Assembly: GCA_022840285.1 (NCBI GenBank)
Contig: JALHIE010000010.1
Coordinates: forward strand, 33,840-97,839
DNA: 64,000 nucleotides
DNA from: Porphyromonadaceae bacterium
GTDB lineage: Bacteria; Bacteroidota; Bacteroidia; Bacteroidales; Dysgonomonadaceae
Direction of reading: 5' to 3'
The position numbers were made by a program, and so were the translations under genes. Under the pieces are notes generated by a model. That model searched no databases. It saw only the letters and a program-made list of their open reading frames with translations, and was not told where the DNA came from. Below are positions 19,129 through 30,433 of the stretch, piece after piece (position 1 is the stretch's first letter; every line of letters begins with the position of its first letter).

Positions 19129-19971
19129 TTATTTTGGATGTGGCGGTTGTTTTCCACCTCTTTTTCTTTTTGTAAGGTGCGCTATAGCTACAACAACCGT
19201 TGCGATTAAAAGAATTATCGCCCACAGGTTGGCTATCCCAACAAACAGCCACAACAAGCTGTTCCATCCGTTACTGAAAGCGTTACCCATTTTTTTCCAA
19301 AAGCCGAAATCTGAGTTTTTTTCGTAAAAAGTTACGTTTAGCGTGCTGTATTGCACCTGATTGGACAGGTATCGCAACCGCCCTTCCGCCGATTCAATTT
19401 CGGTGCGGATATTGCCGATTTGTTCTTCGATCTTTAGCATTTCTTCTACAGAAGTAGCGCGGGCAAGTAGTTCCCTGTAACGGGTTTCTACTTCTTTTTT
19501 GGTTCTCACCCGAGTATCGAGATCGATAAATTGTTCCGTGACATCTTGTACGTCGATGCTCTTGTAATCGATTTTGGATGCGTTACTTTCGATAACCGTG
19601 ATGAGTGAATCGGCCTTGTCGGCTGGGATCCGAACGATGAGTGAATTTTCTGTGCGGTTGTCCGATTCCGAAGTGTTATCGTTGGAAATATATCCGTTCA
19701 ACGAAGCAACAGCATTTGTGATGAGTTGTTTGGTCTTATCCAGGTTGGAGGTTTCAAAGCGGATGGAGCCGTTTTTTGTGAGTTTGCGTTCGTAGATTGT
19801 TTCTGTTCCTATGTTGTTGGGGTCGGCTTCGTCGTACATGGCCGGTTCAGTTGCTATGGCTTTCGACTGTTCAGCCAGTACAGTGTTTCTGTTTCCGTCA
19901 TCTGACGGGTTGCTGCAAAAGTTTAAAATCAAAGCGAGCCCTATCAGTAAAAAGGGACTTAATAATTTCAT
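19129..19971 (-). CDS. DUF4349 domain membrane-anchored protein
   Basis: The 280-residue protein has an N-terminal hydrophobic segment ending in Cys19 (a weak lipobox, LNFC), a DUF4349 domain (RKLTKNGSIRFETSNLDKTKQLI through QYSTLNVTFYE), an internal coiled coil (ELLARATSVEEMLKIEEQIGNIRTEIESAEGRL, about 170-205 as a whole) and a C-terminal transmembrane helix (LWAIILLIATVVVAIAHL) followed by a basic tail. This is the normal DUF4349 layout; function is unknown. It is separated from its neighbours by about 100 bases downstream and 170 upstream. Confidence 0.85.
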   Translation of the reverse strand: MKLLSPFLLIGLALILNFCSNPSDDGNRNTVLAEQSKAIATEPAMYDEADPNNIGTETIYERKLTKNGSIRFETSNLDKTKQLITNAVASLNGYISNDNTSESDNRTENSLIVRIPADKADSLITVIESNASKIDYKSIDVQDVTEQFIDLDTRVRTKKEVETRYRELLARATSVEEMLKIEEQIGNIRTEIESAEGRLRYLSNQVQYSTLNVTFYEKNSDFGFWKKMGNAFSNGWNSLLWLFVGIANLWAIILLIATVVVAIAHLTKRKRGGKQPPHPK

Positions 19972-20142
19972 CTGTTTATCTTTTTTGTTAACACCAACTA
20001 ATTAAAACTACAGGATTCCACAGAAAATGCAAACTGAAAACAATTTAAACTGCTACAAATGTATGATTTATTATTGATTGTTGTGTTTTATGAACAAAAA
20101 AAATGTCCTTATGTTATATCAGATAGTTCATTCGAAAAGTAA

Positions 20143-21033
20143 ATGCACGACCATAATCATACCCATTATAACGAGGATGTCAAGAATATCCGGGTGGCTT
20201 TTTTTCTTAATCTCCTTTTTACGGTGATTGAGATCGTGGGTGGCATACTGACAAACAGTGTCGCTATCCTGTCTGATGCTGTACATGATTTGGGCGACAG
20301 CTTTTCACTGGGCTTGTCGTGGTACTTTCAGAAAATTGCCAAACGTCCGCGTACCAGGAATTACACCTACGGCTATAAGCGTTTTTCCCTGATGGGTGCC
20401 ATCATCAACTCAGTGATATTGACGTTGGGCAGCGTAATGATTTTAATGAATGCCATTCCCCGGCTGTTCAATCCGCAACAGCCCGATGTAAAGGGGATGC
20501 TTCTGCTTGCCGTGTTGGGCGTTGTGGTGAACGGTGTAGCAGTGCTGAAGCTGCGTCGAGGACGCTCATTGAACGAGAAAGTAGTCTCGTTGCATCTGCT
20601 TGAAGATGTGCTGGGATGGCTTGCCGTTCTTCTTGGCGCCGGCGTCATGTATTTCGTGGACGCGCCGTTTATTGATCCGCTGCTTTCCATTGCTATTTCG
20701 GTGTTTATCCTTTTCAACGTGTACCGGAATATTCGCCAGAGTTTGCGGATTATCCTGCAAGGCAGCCCCGATTTGATTAACATCGATGAGATTGAAAAAA
20801 CGGTTACGGCGCTGGTGAACGTACGAAATGTTCACGATCTCCATGTCTGGTCGGTGGACGGTGAATACAATGTGCTGACCATTCACGTGGTGCTTTCAGC
20901 ACCATTGCCGATGACTGAACTGCATAGTCTGAAAGAAGAGATCCGGAAGAGACTGTTCTCACTGAATGTACAACATTCCACCATCGAGTTTGAAACACCC
21001 GATGAAGACTGCGAAATGGAGAGGTGTTGCTGA
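20143..21033 (+). CDS. Cation diffusion facilitator family transporter (CzcD/ZitB type)
   Basis: The 296-residue protein has a His-rich N-terminus (HDHNHTHYNED), six membrane helices, the metal site HD-type residues in TM2 (ILSDAVHDLGDSFSLG) and TM5 (AVLLGAGVMYFVDAPFIDPLLS), and a C-terminal cytoplasmic metallochaperone-like domain (VRNVHDLHVWSVDGEYNVLTIHVVL). It exports Zn2+ or a similar divalent cation by proton antiport. The stop codon is directly followed by the stop of the convergent GH92 gene with no base between. Confidence 0.93.
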   Translation: MHDHNHTHYNEDVKNIRVAFFLNLLFTVIEIVGGILTNSVAILSDAVHDLGDSFSLGLSWYFQKIAKRPRTRNYTYGYKRFSLMGAIINSVILTLGSVMILMNAIPRLFNPQQPDVKGMLLLAVLGVVVNGVAVLKLRRGRSLNEKVVSLHLLEDVLGWLAVLLGAGVMYFVDAPFIDPLLSIAISVFILFNVYRNIRQSLRIILQGSPDLINIDEIEKTVTALVNVRNVHDLHVWSVDGEYNVLTIHVVLSAPLPMTELHSLKEEIRKRLFSLNVQHSTIEFETPDEDCEMERCC

Positions 21034-23241
21034 TTACTCCATAACTTCACTTGTCATATAAAATACCAACGAACTTCCGTCAATTATGTCTTTATACCCA
21101 ATTGTTCTCTTTCCGTACGGCTTTCCGTTGAGCTCCACTTTTTCGACGTAGAGGTTTTCTTTCGACAGGTTTTTGGCTTCCATCGTAAACCACTTGCCGT
21201 TGCCTACGTTGATGCTTGCCGATGGAACTTGCGGGGCGCCCAGCACAAACTCGCCGCTTACGGGGTTTACCGGATAAAAGCCAAGAGCAGAAAACATATA
21301 CCAGGCCGACATTTGCCCGCAATCATCGTTCCCGATAAGTCCGTCGGGTTTGTTCTTGTAAAAATCGGTGCAGATCTGCCGTACAAGGCGTTGCGTTTCT
21401 CCGGGGCGGTCGAGGTAGGAGTAAATGTAGGCCACGTGATGGCTCGGCTCGTTTCCGTGTGCATATTGTCCGATAAGCCCCGTTACGTCCGATAGCGTTC
21501 CGGTCGATTCCTGCTCGGTGTTGAACAGGTAATCCAGCACTTCACCTGCTTTTTCCTTTCCGCCCATCCATTCAATTAATCCCGGAATATCTTGCATCAC
21601 ATGCCACGTGTATTGGAGGGCGTTTCCTTCGGTGTAATGGCCGCCGACATTTGAATCTGCGTGTGCCAGGGCATACGGATCGAAAGGCGTAAGCCATTCC
21701 CCCTTTGAATCTTTAGGGCGCATGGATTGAGTCGCCTTGTCGTAGTGATTCTTGTAATAATCGGCCCGTTTTCTGAAAAAAGCAGCATCCTCCGTTTTGC
21801 CCAGTTTTTCCGCAAAAACAGCCATGCAATAGTCGTCGAATCCACATTCGAGTGTGCGGGAAACCGATTCTACCTTGATCAGATCATACGGATAATATCC
21901 GAATTTGTCGTATATATCCCAATCAGACTTATAGTGTTTACTTTCGGTAATGGATTTCTTTATTTCGTTATAGGCACGTTCGGCATCGAATCCCGTAAAC
22001 CCTTTCAGGTAAGCATCCACAATCATCGGAACAGAATGGTTCCCGATCATGGTATACGTTTCCTGTCCCCACAACGACCAGATAGGCAGATGCCCCTGCT
22101 GCTCGCTGTAGTCGAGCATTGAGTTCACAAAATCGGGTATAAGTTCAGGGGTGAGGATGGTATACATGGGAAAGGCTGCCCGGAAAGTATCCCACTGCGA
22201 CCACGTGGAATAGTATTTTCCGTTGGGTGATTGCGACACTTTACGGCTCGGACCCGTATACTTTCCATCCACATCGGCAATGTTGTTAGGTTGAATATAC
22301 AGGTGATACATCGATGTATAGAAGTTCACTTTATCGTCTTCCGACCCCTCTATTTTTACTTTTGCCAGGTAACTGTTCCATCCTTTTTTTGCATCCTGCA
22401 GCACCGATTCGAAATTCCAGCCTGGAACTTCGGCTGCCAGGTTGGCTTTTGCTCCTTCCACGCTTGCAGACGACATCCCAATTTTCATGTTCAGCGTATC
22501 GGCATCGTGCATGTCGAAAGTAAGAACATAGCGTGACGATTTTTCAAGCGGACTACGTTTTGGAAGTTCTTCTTTGGTTACAACTGGTTTGTCAAATTCG
22601 ATTACAAAGTAATAAATCCGTTCCACCCATTCCGTCCGTCTCGTAAAACCTGAAATTACCCGGTCACTTTCGAAGGTTACTTCATTATCAAGCACGTGTG
22701 TGTGAAAACGAGCGTCCTGCCACACCAGTCCGCTTTGAAAATCGGCGAGGATATTGGCCGCTTTCCCTTTAGGAAAAGCATATTTGTGAAAAGCAACGTG
22801 TGGCGACGCCGTAATCTCTACGTTCACTTCGTTATCCGAAAGTTGTACGGCATAATATCCGGGCGAAGCTTTTTCCGTAGCTTTGTCGAAACGGCTGTCA
22901 AAACTATCCCGCTTCTCTCCCGAAAACGGCTGTACCAGCAAATCTCCCAGGTCTACGCATCCGGTTCCGTTCAATCGGTTTTGTGTAAATCCCTGAATCA
23001 GCGAATCCTCGTAGAAGTATCCCGAGCAGTATGCCCACGAAAAATTGCCGGTTTGCGGTCCGGCCTGAATCATTCCCAGGGGATAGGTTGCTCCAGGGAA
23101 TGTGTGTCCGGTAAAAGCGGTCCCGATGAACGGATTCACGTACTTGGTGTAATCGGATTCATCGGTTTTTATACCTTGTTTTTGTTGTGTGCAGGCAACA
23201 GCCAGCACGGCTGCCGTCACACAAAAAAGAATTTTTTTCAT
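21034..23241 (-). CDS. GH92 family alpha-mannosidase lipoprotein
   Basis: The 735-residue protein has a lipoprotein signal (Cys17 in VLAVAC). The N-terminal GH92 beta-sandwich domain carries YVNPFIGTAFTGHTFPGA and FSWAYCSGYFYEDSLIQGFTQ in pieces typical of the family. The catalytic (alpha/alpha)6 barrel includes the GNEPSHHVAYIY block and the NDDCGQMSAWYMFSALGFYPVNP block that bears the active-site acids. GH92 enzymes are Ca2+-dependent exo-alpha-mannosidases acting on N-glycans and related mannosides. No SusC/SusD pair lies nearby, so this is not a full polysaccharide utilisation locus; it is followed upstream by an OPT transporter 20 bases away, likely in the same transcript. Confidence 0.93.
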   Translation of the reverse strand: MKKILFCVTAAVLAVACTQQKQGIKTDESDYTKYVNPFIGTAFTGHTFPGATYPLGMIQAGPQTGNFSWAYCSGYFYEDSLIQGFTQNRLNGTGCVDLGDLLVQPFSGEKRDSFDSRFDKATEKASPGYYAVQLSDNEVNVEITASPHVAFHKYAFPKGKAANILADFQSGLVWQDARFHTHVLDNEVTFESDRVISGFTRRTEWVERIYYFVIEFDKPVVTKEELPKRSPLEKSSRYVLTFDMHDADTLNMKIGMSSASVEGAKANLAAEVPGWNFESVLQDAKKGWNSYLAKVKIEGSEDDKVNFYTSMYHLYIQPNNIADVDGKYTGPSRKVSQSPNGKYYSTWSQWDTFRAAFPMYTILTPELIPDFVNSMLDYSEQQGHLPIWSLWGQETYTMIGNHSVPMIVDAYLKGFTGFDAERAYNEIKKSITESKHYKSDWDIYDKFGYYPYDLIKVESVSRTLECGFDDYCMAVFAEKLGKTEDAAFFRKRADYYKNHYDKATQSMRPKDSKGEWLTPFDPYALAHADSNVGGHYTEGNALQYTWHVMQDIPGLIEWMGGKEKAGEVLDYLFNTEQESTGTLSDVTGLIGQYAHGNEPSHHVAYIYSYLDRPGETQRLVRQICTDFYKNKPDGLIGNDDCGQMSAWYMFSALGFYPVNPVSGEFVLGAPQVPSASINVGNGKWFTMEAKNLSKENLYVEKVELNGKPYGKRTIGYKDIIDGSSLVFYMTSEVME

Positions 23242-23261
23242 TGTTTGTTCTTTATTTCAGT

Positions 23262-25277
23262 TCATTTCTTCGCCCTCATGGCTTCCCAGACAAAATAAGT
23301 GATCAGCGCGGTGAAAGCGATCAAGGCAGTAACCTGAGCTCCTGTGCCGTGCGGGTCTTCCCAAATACGCAAGTTGAGTGCATTCCCGTTGCCGGTAACA
23401 AAAATGACCAGTGCGCCGATAACGCCGAACAGTGCAGCACCCGCTATAAAACCCGATGCAATAAGTATCGCACGTTGGTGGCGGGCATTGTTGAGCACCG
23501 GATCTTTTGAACGTTTGCTGATCCAGTGGTTGAGTAATCCCCCCACTACAAGCGGTGTGTTTAACGGTAGCGGGATAAACATCCCGAGCGCAAACGCCAA
23601 CGGGGATATGTTCAGCCAGTTGATAAGAATAGAGATGACCGCGCCGATTCCCAGCAACATCCAACTAACACCCGAACCGGACATCAAGGGTTCGATAATG
23701 GCGGCCATGGCGTTGGCCTGCGGTGCCACCATCGGGTTGGTGTGCGTTTCAGTTGCGACAAATCCGTACGCCTCGTTTAGAATAAATATTACGGCTCCGA
23801 CGGTAGCGGCGGAAACCAGCGTTCCCAGGAACTTAAACGATTCCTGTTTGGCAGGAGTTGTCCCAATCCAGTACCCGATTTTCAGGTCGGTCACGAAACC
23901 GCCTGCCATCGAAAGTGCGGTACAGACAATACCTCCGATAATCAGCCCGCTGACCATTCCCTGCCATCCTTTCAACCCTACGGCAACAAGGATTACCGAT
24001 GAAAGGATCAGGGTCATCAGCGTCATTCCCGAAACGGGATTGGTTCCTACAATGGCAATGGCATTGGCAGCAACCGTAGTGAACAGGAACGAGATGACGG
24101 TTATGGTGATCAGCGCTACAATAGCCTGAACAAGAGTGACCTTAACGCCGGCGAGCAGGAATATGAAAACAGCAACAAGTGTCAAAAACAGGAACAACAT
24201 GACAAACGACATCTTCAGATCGCGTTGCGTGCGTTCTCCCCTGAGTTCCCTGTCGTGGATTTTTCCTTTTTTACTTCCCACGGCCAGTTTAAAAGCGTTT
24301 CCGATAACTCCCGACGATTTGATAATTCCGATAATCCCCGCCATGGCAATGGCGCCGATACCTATCGGACGTACATAGGCGGCAAAAATTTCTTCTGCAG
24401 ACATTGCCGCGAACGGGTTCATTCCTCCGTTTGCTGCCGCCAAGGCTCCGATCTCGTTTACCAGGGGTATGAGGACAAGCCAAGAAAGTAAAGACCCAAC
24501 CGTAATGATAAGGGCGTAACGTAATCCTACCAGATAGCCGAAACTGAAAATAAGTGCGCTGACGTTGAACTTCAGTACCATTTTGAACTTTTCAGCCAGC
24601 AGGGCCCCGGCAGGAATGATGCGTGTGGATATCTCTTCGCTCCACAAGCGCAAGGCCGAAAAGCAGAAGTCGAACAGTCCTCCGATCAAACCACTTGTTA
24701 CCAGCAGTTTGGCCTGATTGCCTCCTTGCTCGCCTGTCATCAGAATTTCGGTTGTCGCCGTAGCTTCAGGAAACGGCAACTTGCCGTGCATCTCTTTTAC
24801 AAAGTATTTTCTGAAAGGGATAAGAAACAGTATTCCCAAAAATCCACCGAAGAGCGATGAAAAGAAAATCTGCCAGAAGTCCACCTGAATCTCAGGATAC
24901 TTGGCCTGCAGAATGTAGAGTCCCGGAATGGTAAAAACAGCCCCGGCAACGATCACTCCCGATGAAGCTCCGATGGATTGGATAATTACGTTTTGCCCCA
25001 GTGCGTTCTTTTTTCGCAAAGCTGCCGACGCGCCTACGGCTATAATGGAAATAGGAATGGCTGCTTCAAAAACCTGTCCGATTTTCAATCCGGAATAGGC
25101 TGCCGCTGCTGAAAAGATTATGGCCATCAGTAATCCCATTCCTACAGACCAGGGTGTGATTTCTTTGATAGCCTTGTCTGCAGGTAATACCGGTTTGTAC
25201 TCCTCACCTTTCTTAAGCTCTGAGTAAGCGTTTTCAGGCAAGCTAACCGGCTGTTTGTCATCTTGATTTGATTGCAT
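23262..25277 (-). CDS. OPT family oligopeptide transporter
   Basis: The 671-residue inner membrane protein has some 14-16 hydrophobic helices and OPT hallmarks: a first helix with AAYSGLKIGQVFEAAIPISI, and LPFPEATATTEILMTG. Prokaryotic OPT proteins import oligopeptides or metal chelates; the substrate is not predictable. It is the first gene of a unit with GH92. The intergenic region to the divergent aconitase gene is about 180 bases and must hold promoters for both. Confidence 0.9.
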   Translation of the reverse strand: MQSNQDDKQPVSLPENAYSELKKGEEYKPVLPADKAIKEITPWSVGMGLLMAIIFSAAAAYSGLKIGQVFEAAIPISIIAVGASAALRKKNALGQNVIIQSIGASSGVIVAGAVFTIPGLYILQAKYPEIQVDFWQIFFSSLFGGFLGILFLIPFRKYFVKEMHGKLPFPEATATTEILMTGEQGGNQAKLLVTSGLIGGLFDFCFSALRLWSEEISTRIIPAGALLAEKFKMVLKFNVSALIFSFGYLVGLRYALIITVGSLLSWLVLIPLVNEIGALAAANGGMNPFAAMSAEEIFAAYVRPIGIGAIAMAGIIGIIKSSGVIGNAFKLAVGSKKGKIHDRELRGERTQRDLKMSFVMLFLFLTLVAVFIFLLAGVKVTLVQAIVALITITVISFLFTTVAANAIAIVGTNPVSGMTLMTLILSSVILVAVGLKGWQGMVSGLIIGGIVCTALSMAGGFVTDLKIGYWIGTTPAKQESFKFLGTLVSAATVGAVIFILNEAYGFVATETHTNPMVAPQANAMAAIIEPLMSGSGVSWMLLGIGAVISILINWLNISPLAFALGMFIPLPLNTPLVVGGLLNHWISKRSKDPVLNNARHQRAILIASGFIAGAALFGVIGALVIFVTGNGNALNLRIWEDPHGTGAQVTALIAFTALITYFVWEAMRAKK

Positions 25278-25366
25278 GGTTTCTTATTTTTATTTTAATG
25301 ATGCAATGAACGACACGAAAATACAAAAAATCTGTGAAATATTCAGTTAGAAACTGTTTTGATTTT

Positions 25367-25399
25367 TTTGACGCCTGTTTCGAACATTTCGTACCTTAA
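25367..25399 (+). promoter_or_regulatory. Possible promoter of the aconitase operon
   Basis: TTTG at 25367-25370, a 21-bp spacer and TACCTTAA at 25392-25399 resemble the Bacteroidetes promoter, though the -7 box departs from TAnnTTTG at its last two bases. Position upstream of the aconitase ATG at 25455 is appropriate. Confidence 0.35.
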
Positions 25400-25454
25400 A
25401 TTGTTGAAACGCCAGTCATCGCATTATAAATCACATTATACCCATTTTATTTCT

Positions 25455-27707
25455 ATGATTTTTGATATCGACATGATCCGTGAGGTATACGGTCAGCTTC
25501 CCAAAAAAATAACGCAGGCAAAACAGAAATTAGGCCGTCCGTTAACGTTAACAGAAAAAATTTTATTTGCACACCTTTCGCCTGGAGTAACGCTGGAAAA
25601 ATTCAAGCGCGCAGAAGATTACGTTAATTTTGCTCCCGACAGGGTAGCCATGCAGGATGCAACTGCGCAAATGGCATTATTGCAATTGATGAACTCGGGC
25701 CGGAAAAACGTTGCCGTACCGTCAACAGTACACTGCGATCACTTGATTCAGGCATATAAAAATGCGGAAACCGACTTACATACAGCAAAGGTTACCAACG
25801 AGGAGGTGTTTAACTTCCTGCGCGATGTTTCCAACAAGTATGGAATCGGTTTTTGGAAGCCGGGAGCAGGAATTATTCACCAAGTTGTACTTGAAAATTA
25901 TGCTTTCCCGGGAGGGATGATGGTGGGTACCGATTCGCATACGCCCAACGCAGGTGGCTTGGGAATGATTGCTATAGGTGTTGGAGGAGCTGATGCCGTG
26001 GATGTTATGGCCGGATTGCCGTGGGAGTTGAAAATGCCGAAACTTATCGGCGTGAAGCTGACCGGGAGATTGTCGGGCTGGGCATCGCCGAAAGACGTGA
26101 TCCTCAAGCTTGCCGGTATCCTGACCGTAAAAGGAGGTACAAACGCCATCATCGAGTATTTCGGTGAAGGGACTTCAACACTTTCTGCGACCGGAAAAGG
26201 TACTATTTGTAATATGGGAGCCGAAGTAGGGGCAACTACCTCCATTTTTCCGTTCGATGAAAAATCGGCTGCCTATCTCGAAGGGACAGGCAGGAAGGAA
26301 GTGGCCGATGAGGCCCGAAAAATTTTCCCTTACCTTCAGGCCGATCCTGAAACAGCCAACAACCCTGAGGCTTATTACGACCAGGTGATAGAGATCAATC
26401 TTTCGGAATTGGAGCCGCACATCAACGGCCCGTTCACTCCCGATGCCGCTTTCCCTATTTCCGAATTTGCCAAAGTAGTGAAAGAGAAGGGTTATCCCCG
26501 GAAAATGGAAGTGGGATTGATCGGTTCCTGTACCAATTCGTCGTACGAAGACCTTACGCGGGCTGCGCATATCGTCAGAAAAGCCAAGGAAGAAGGGTTA
26601 AGTGTAAACGCAAAATTCATTATTAATCCCGGGTCGGAACAGGTCAGGTATACCGCAGAACGTGACGGAATCTTACAGGAATTCGAAGATGCGGGAGCGG
26701 TAATTATGGCGAACGCCTGCGGCCCGTGCATCGGACAATGGAAACGCACCGACGAGAAATCGGAACGTTCAAACTCGATCGTTACTTCATTCAACCGGAA
26801 TTTTGCCAAACGCAACGACGGAAATCCCAATACGCATGCTTTTGTAACTTCGCCGGAACTGGTCGCAGCGCTCACCATTGCCGGGGATTTAACATTTAAT
26901 CCGCTTAAGGACACGCTCATCAACTCCCACGGGCAACAAGTGAAACTTGCCGAACCCGTTGGGTTTGAGATGCCCCCGAAAGGCTTTGCGGTGGAAGATG
27001 CCGGTTACCTGCCTCCATCGAAAGACGGCAGTAAAATAGAGGTAATCATCAATCCGCATTCGAACCGTTTACAGAAACTGGAACCTTTTGAGGCGTGGGA
27101 TGGCAGGGATTACGAAGAACTTCCACTTTTGATAAAAGTAAAAGGAAAATGTACAACCGACCATATTTCGATGGCCGGTCCCTGGCTTCGATTCCGCGGA
27201 CATTTGGACAATATTTCCGACAATATGCTTATCGGTGCCGTAAATGCATTCAACGACGAGACCAATAAAACACTTGATCCTATAACGTTGCAATACGCGG
27301 AGATTCCCGCGCTGGCCCGAAAATTCAAGGCGGAAGGACTGGGGTCTGTCGTGGTTGCCGAGGAAAACTACGGTGAAGGCAGCAGCCGCGAACATGCAGC
27401 CATGGAACCCCGTCACCTGAACGTGAAAGTGATTCTGGTAAAGTCGTTTGCCCGTATCCACGAAACAAACCTCAAAAAACAGGGGATGCTTGCGCTTACG
27501 TTTGTCGATAAGGAGGATTACAACAAAGTGCAGGAAAGAGACAGAATCAGCATCGTCGGGCTAAACGGCTTTGCCCCCGGAAAAAACCTGAAAGTTGTTC
27601 TTCATCACACCGATGGCTCTACAGATGAATTTGAAGCTGCACACACCTACAACGAACAGCAGATTGGCTGGTTCAAGGCCGGCAGTGCATTGAACGGGAT
27701 GAAATAA
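25455..27707 (+). CDS. Aconitate hydratase
   Basis: From ATG 25455 the protein is 750 residues; an earlier ATG at 25359 would add a 32-residue leader unlike the family start ([14 protein letters not shown]), so I reject it. The three cluster cysteines appear in [11 protein letters not shown] (about residue 358) and [10 protein letters not shown] (about 421 and 424), and [19 protein letters not shown] marks the C-terminal swivel domain. It interconverts citrate and isocitrate with a [4Fe-4S] cluster, belonging to the mitochondrial-like class typical of Bacteroidales. It leads the aconitase, isocitrate dehydrogenase, citrate synthase gene group. Confidence 0.95.
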   Translation: MIFDIDMIREVYGQLPKKITQAKQKLGRPLTLTEKILFAHLSPGVTLEKFKRAEDYVNFAPDRVAMQDATAQMALLQLMNSGRKNVAVPSTVHCDHLIQAYKNAETDLHTAKVTNEEVFNFLRDVSNKYGIGFWKPGAGIIHQVVLENYAFPGGMMVGTDSHTPNAGGLGMIAIGVGGADAVDVMAGLPWELKMPKLIGVKLTGRLSGWASPKDVILKLAGILTVKGGTNAIIEYFGEGTSTLSATGKGTICNMGAEVGATTSIFPFDEKSAAYLEGTGRKEVADEARKIFPYLQADPETANNPEAYYDQVIEINLSELEPHINGPFTPDAAFPISEFAKVVKEKGYPRKMEVGLIGSCTNSSYEDLTRAAHIVRKAKEEGLSVNAKFIINPGSEQVRYTAERDGILQEFEDAGAVIMANACGPCIGQWKRTDEKSERSNSIVTSFNRNFAKRNDGNPNTHAFVTSPELVAALTIAGDLTFNPLKDTLINSHGQQVKLAEPVGFEMPPKGFAVEDAGYLPPSKDGSKIEVIINPHSNRLQKLEPFEAWDGRDYEELPLLIKVKGKCTTDHISMAGPWLRFRGHLDNISDNMLIGAVNAFNDETNKTLDPITLQYAEIPALARKFKAEGLGSVVVAEENYGEGSSREHAAMEPRHLNVKVILVKSFARIHETNLKKQGMLALTFVDKEDYNKVQERDRISIVGLNGFAPGKNLKVVLHHTDGSTDEFEAAHTYNEQQIGWFKAGSALNGMK

Positions 27708-27720
27708 ACAGTTTGATAAG

Positions 27721-28977
27721 ATGGATAACCCTCAGAAGATAACACTTTCGTCCTTTCCCGACAACCCCGTCATTCCCTTTATCGAGGGTGACGGCATCGG
27801 AAAAGAGATCACGGCTTCCGTCAGGAAAATCATCGATAAAGCAATAGAGAAATCCTACAACGGAAAGCGGAAAATTGAATGGAAAGAAGTCCTCGCAGGC
27901 GAAAAAGCCTACAACAAGCTTGGGACTTGGCTCCCCGCGGAGACCGTGGAGGCTTTCCGGAAGTATCGGGTAGGAATCAAAGGGCCGCTCACCACACCCG
28001 TTGGTGAGGGAATTCGTTCCCTGAACGTGGCGTTACGCCAGGAACTCGATCTGTACGTCTGTCTGCGACCGGTACGCTGGTTCAAAGGAGTGGCAACCCC
28101 CCTGCTACATCCAGAAAAGGTTCGTGTCACCATTTTCAGGGAAAACACGGAAGATATCTATGCCGGAATCGAATGGAATGCCGGAACTCCCGAAGTGGAA
28201 AAAGTGCTGAAATTCCTGAAAGAGGAGATGGGTGTTGCCAAGATCCGCTTTCCCGAAACCACCTCCATAGGAGTCAAACCCGTGTCGGTGGAAGGCACCG
28301 AGCGCCTGGTGCGTTCAGCCATTGAGTATGCTATCAGGAACAGACTGCCATCGGTTACCCTGGTTCACAAGGGGAACATCATGAAGTTCACCGAAGGGGG
28401 GTTCAAAAAGTGGGGATATGCACTCGCCGAAAGAGAATTTGCCGATCAGGTTTTCACGGAAAATATTTTCAACAAAATAAAAACCGAACGAGGTCTGGAA
28501 GAAGCCGTTGCAGCTTATAACGAGGCAATGGAAAACGGGAAAATTTTCATTAAAGACGTTATTGCCGATGCTTTCTTGCAAAACACACTGTTGAAACCCG
28601 AAGAATATGCTGTGGTAGCTACGCTGAACCTGAACGGTGATTATATCTCCGATCAACTTGCTGCGATGGTTGGCGGTATCGGTATCGCTCCCGGGGCAAA
28701 CATCAATTACCTGACGGGACATGCCATTTTTGAAGCTACGCACGGAACGGCACCCGATATTGCAGGTAAGAACAAGTCGAACCCTTGTTCGATGTTACTT
28801 TCGGGCGTAATGATGCTGGAATATATTGGCTGGCACGAAGCGGGCAGCCTTATCACAAAATCGCTGGAAGACCTGTTTGAGAAAGGATACGCCACATCCG
28901 ACCTGGCCCGGTTTATGGAAAACGGAAAGGCATTATCCACTTCGGAGTTTGCATCAGAAGTAATAAATTCACTTTAA
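27721..28977 (+). CDS. icd: Isocitrate dehydrogenase, type I (probably NADP-dependent)
   Basis: The 418-residue protein matches the Escherichia coli Icd class: [12 protein letters not shown] near the N-terminus, [23 protein letters not shown] with the isocitrate-binding Ser (about residue 100), [19 protein letters not shown], and [40 protein letters not shown] precedes the cofactor site. It makes 2-oxoglutarate from isocitrate. It starts 13 bases after aconitase and is the only intact isocitrate dehydrogenase here, the second being disrupted. Confidence 0.95.
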   Translation: MDNPQKITLSSFPDNPVIPFIEGDGIGKEITASVRKIIDKAIEKSYNGKRKIEWKEVLAGEKAYNKLGTWLPAETVEAFRKYRVGIKGPLTTPVGEGIRSLNVALRQELDLYVCLRPVRWFKGVATPLLHPEKVRVTIFRENTEDIYAGIEWNAGTPEVEKVLKFLKEEMGVAKIRFPETTSIGVKPVSVEGTERLVRSAIEYAIRNRLPSVTLVHKGNIMKFTEGGFKKWGYALAEREFADQVFTENIFNKIKTERGLEEAVAAYNEAMENGKIFIKDVIADAFLQNTLLKPEEYAVVATLNLNGDYISDQLAAMVGGIGIAPGANINYLTGHAIFEATHGTAPDIAGKNKSNPCSMLLSGVMMLEYIGWHEAGSLITKSLEDLFEKGYATSDLARFMENGKALSTSEFASEVINSL

Positions 28978-29070
28978 TCAGTCGGTTGTTCAAACAAAAA
29001 CAGGCAAAATGCTGTTACAATTAAAGAAATAACCGAAACACAATAAAATCAATAAATTTAAATAGTAATA

Positions 29071-30432
29071 ATGATGGATAACAGGCAGTTAATCAAGGTG
29101 CTATCAGACTCAATAGCGGTAACCAGCAATATTGATAAGGATCTTTTTACCAAAATGGGTGTGAAGCGCGGACTTCGTAACGAAGATCACTCCGGTGTGC
29201 TTGCCGGGCTTACCCGGGTAGGCGATGTAGTTGGCTATGAGCGCCAGGAAGACGGGACCCTGAAGCCTATCCCGGGTAAGCTGTTTTACAGGGGTATCGA
29301 TGTGGAAGACCTGGTACACGGTATTCAGGCAGACAATCGTCTTGGATTTGAAGAAACGGCGTACCTGCTCTTATCGGGAAAATTACCGAACAAAGAGAAC
29401 CTACAGGCTTTTTCAAGTCTTTTAGCGCAGACCATGCCCCTTAATCATACGGCAACAATGAACATCTTGTCGTTGCAAGGGAAGAACATCATGAATATCC
29501 TGGCACGGAGTGTACTGGAACTTTATACGTATGACCAGGATCCCGACGATATTTCCCCGAATAACCTGATTCATCAATCGATCAATCTGATAGCTAAATT
29601 TCCAACCATTATTGCTCTGGCTTATCAAGTGCTGCGGCATGACCAGCAGGGACGTTCATTACACGTCCGTCATCCCTATGAAAATTATTCGGTTGCCGAA
29701 AACTTCCTTTATATGATGAAAGGCCCCGGGAAATATACCGAACTGGATGTGAAAATTCTCGATCTCGCACTTATTCTGCATGCCGATCACGGTGGGGGAA
29801 ACAACTCTACTTTTTCGGTACGTGTGACCAGCTCTACGGAGACCGATACCTATTCGGCAGTTGCGGCCGGGATCGGGTCCCTGAAAGGACCGCTTCACGG
29901 TGGAGCAAACGTAAAAGTAAACGGTATGCTTGCCGACATGAAGAAAAATATTCAAGACTGGAAAGATGTCGGCGAAATAGATGCTTACCTTACCCGAGTA
30001 CTGAACAAAGAAGCATACGACAAAACGGGGCTTATTTACGGTATAGGACATGCCGTCTACACTGTTAGCGACCCCCGCGCAGGATTGCTTAAGGAGATGG
30101 CGCGCGAGCTGGCGAGAGAAAAGGGACGTGAAGAGGAGTTCGCATTTATGGAGTTGATCGAAGAGCGTGGCGTGGAAGTATTCCTTAACTACAAAAAACA
30201 AGGTGCTAAACAACGTACGTGCATCAATGTGGATTATTATTCCGGTTTTGTCTATGATGCCATCGGACTTCCCGAAGAAGTGTTTACGCCGATTTTCGCT
30301 ATGGCGCGTATCGTGGGCTGGACAGCGCACCGTATTGAAGAACTGAATTTCTCCAGCAAAAGAATTATTCGTCCGGCATACAAGAACGTGCGTCCGTTAC
30401 AGGATTTTATACCGATGAAAGACAGGATGTAA
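29071..30432 (+). CDS. Citrate synthase
   Basis: The 453-residue protein has the citrate synthase blocks [19 protein letters not shown] (first catalytic His), [13 protein letters not shown] (second catalytic His), [14 protein letters not shown] and [15 protein letters not shown] (catalytic Asp region). It condenses oxaloacetate with acetyl-CoA; use of propionyl-CoA (2-methylcitrate synthase activity) is possible in this family, but no methylcitrate genes are near. It is separated from icd by 93 bases and followed by the broken type II IDH gene after one base. Confidence 0.93.
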   Translation: MMDNRQLIKVLSDSIAVTSNIDKDLFTKMGVKRGLRNEDHSGVLAGLTRVGDVVGYERQEDGTLKPIPGKLFYRGIDVEDLVHGIQADNRLGFEETAYLLLSGKLPNKENLQAFSSLLAQTMPLNHTATMNILSLQGKNIMNILARSVLELYTYDQDPDDISPNNLIHQSINLIAKFPTIIALAYQVLRHDQQGRSLHVRHPYENYSVAENFLYMMKGPGKYTELDVKILDLALILHADHGGGNNSTFSVRVTSSTETDTYSAVAAGIGSLKGPLHGGANVKVNGMLADMKKNIQDWKDVGEIDAYLTRVLNKEAYDKTGLIYGIGHAVYTVSDPRAGLLKEMARELAREKGREEEFAFMELIEERGVEVFLNYKKQGAKQRTCINVDYYSGFVYDAIGLPEEVFTPIFAMARIVGWTAHRIEELNFSSKRIIRPAYKNVRPLQDFIPMKDRM

Positions 30433-30433
30433 G

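Noticed and set aside
21034..25277. GH92 gene plus OPT transporter as a polysaccharide utilisation locus
   Set aside because: No SusC/SusD pair, sulfatase or hybrid two-component sensor accompanies them, so only a simple two-gene unit is supported.
29659..30330. 223-codon reverse open frame opposite citrate synthase
   Set aside because: Antisense shadow of a conserved gene, with no family features.
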